Assembly (NCBI RefSeq): GCF_021018895.1
Contig: NC_079366.1
Coordinates: 27,749,270 to 27,813,269 of the forward strand
DNA: 64,000 nucleotides
Direction: 5' to 3'
DNA from: Seriola aureovittata
Taxonomy: Eukaryota; Chordata; Actinopteri; Carangiformes; Carangidae
The position numbers were made by a program, and so were the translations under genes. The notes beneath the pieces were generated by a model. That model worked only from the letters and a program-made list of their open reading frames with translations, was not told the origin of the DNA and did no database searches. Each line of letters opens with the position of its first letter. Position 1 is the stretch's first letter. Below, piece after piece: positions 1 to 64,000 of the stretch.

Positions 1-698
1 CACTTCAACAGCTCCTTCAAATGTGTCTTGTGCCTGGTTTTTAAACTTTATTACTCTCTGCACCCTCAGTAAGAAAAACTCTGTGGGGGGATGGTAACGC
101 TGAGTCATTCCCATCAAGACAAAATACAGTTGAATCTGCACAATGTTAGTCCCACACTTTATAATAAATCATGAATCTTGGTACAAGATCAGGTTTGGCT
201 ACGAGCCAAAGCAAGTGTGTGTTTGCATCCAGAAAACAATGAAATAATAATAAATAAATGATAATTATAAATAAATAATACTAAGGCTGGCTGTAGCTCG
301 GGCGGGAGAACGGGTCGTCCATTCATCGGAAGTGTCCTTGGGCAAGATGGTGAACCCTGAATTGCCCCCAGTGTACCATTGTATCTGTGGTGTGTGAGTG
401 TGTGTTAGTGAACGGGTGAATGTGGCTTGAAGCGTAAAGCTCTTTGAGTGGTCAATGCGACTAGAAAAATGCTATATAAATGCAGTCCCTTTACCATTTA
501 CCATAATCAGCCACCCCCCTCCAAGATAAGATAAAAGTGTTTGTGATTTTATGGTTTGGAGTTAAGTGTGTAGCAATTACTAACATACAAATCCACATCC
601 TGAACTGCGTGAATACCCCTGCAGTATTAAGTATTATATATTATTTTATATTATAAGAAATTGATGTTGAATTGTTTTTTTTGTGTTTGTCTCTTCAG
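1..698 (+). other. Intron, 3' part only (upstream of first visible exon)
   Basis: This is the end of an intron whose donor lies outside the window. It holds a dispersed repeat at 285-504 and AT-rich sequence on both sides. The acceptor is a T-rich tract ending in CAG at 696-698. No exon for domain I S4 was found here. Confidence 0.85.
285..504 (+). mobile_element. Teleost dispersed repeat with TATAAATGCAGTCC-type 3' tail
   Basis: The stretch has the string of short phrases seen in a very common fish repeat: CTTGGGCAAGATGGTGAACC, then AATTGCCCCCAGTG, a TGTGTGAGTGTGTG segment, AAAGCTCTTTGAGTGGTC, and the tail TATATAAATGCAGTCCCTTT followed by ACCATTTACCAT. Membership is from memory. The class is uncertain (3' end of a non-LTR element or a SINE). 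No coding potential remains and no clear target duplication is visible. Confidence 0.6.
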
Positions 699-63909
<63,211 letters not shown>

Positions 63910-64000
63910 GTATTAAGGAGACACTCCAAGCTGTAATGAGACTGAATATATTTGTGTTGATGATGCATGCGAAGCTGCTGTTGTCTGTGCCAGGATTCAC
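63910..64000 (+). other. Intron, 5' part only
   Basis: The start of the next intron; nothing recognised in 91 bases. Confidence 0.85.

Overview
The window is vertebrate, almost certainly teleost fish, nuclear DNA (probably a spiny-rayed or percomorph lineage, judged only from repeat families recognised from memory). It lies entirely inside one gene on the + strand. Twenty-three exons with GT-AG introns and unbroken reading phase encode about 1,347 consecutive residues of a low-voltage-activated (T-type) calcium channel alpha-1 subunit. The residues fit Cav3.3 (cacna1i) better than Cav3.1 or Cav3.2. Diagnostic stretches are the [11 protein letters not shown] loop in domain I, GDANRSYSDDD at the start of the II-III linker, DCNGK late in that linker, [11 protein letters not shown] in domain III and [11 protein letters not shown] in the III-IV linker. 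The gene is cut at both ends. The start codon, the N-terminus and domain I S1-S4 lie upstream of base 1. Domain IV from S3 onward, the C-terminus and the 3' UTR lie downstream of base 64000.

Layout: 699-12023 holds domain I S5, pore loop and part of S6. 20817-21641 holds the end of S6, the I-II linker with its gating-brake region, and domain II S1. 27454-31840 completes domain II. 35320-43322 is the II-III linker. 45102-60576 is domain III and the start of the III-IV linker. 61096-63909 is domain IV S1-S2. The three pore-loop selectivity residues visible are Glu, Glu and Asp, as expected for the first three positions of the T-type E-E-D-D filter.

About 94% of the window is intron. The introns hold many CA/GT and CT/GA microsatellites, homopolymer C, G and T tracts, long strand-asymmetric pyrimidine or purine tracts, and remnants of transposable elements. 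The elements include a decayed Tc1-like transposon interrupted by a TTAA-flanked MITE, a second copy of that MITE, other small elements with inverted ends, two LINE 3' tails, a tRNA-like SINE, and two dispersed repeats each present twice. One of those copies contains a 20-bp minisatellite that appears to have arisen from its own internal sequence.

I found no second gene, RNA gene, CRISPR array or microbial-type system on either strand. The most useful points are the channel's unusual residues (Trp to Cys in IIS3, Trp to Leu near IIS6, a short IIIS3-S4 loop, an Arg/Gly-rich I-II linker insert), the TG/TC tract next to the exon carrying the domain III filter, and the nested or diversified transposons. 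Comparisons with human or other channels and with known fish repeats are from memory and were not computed.
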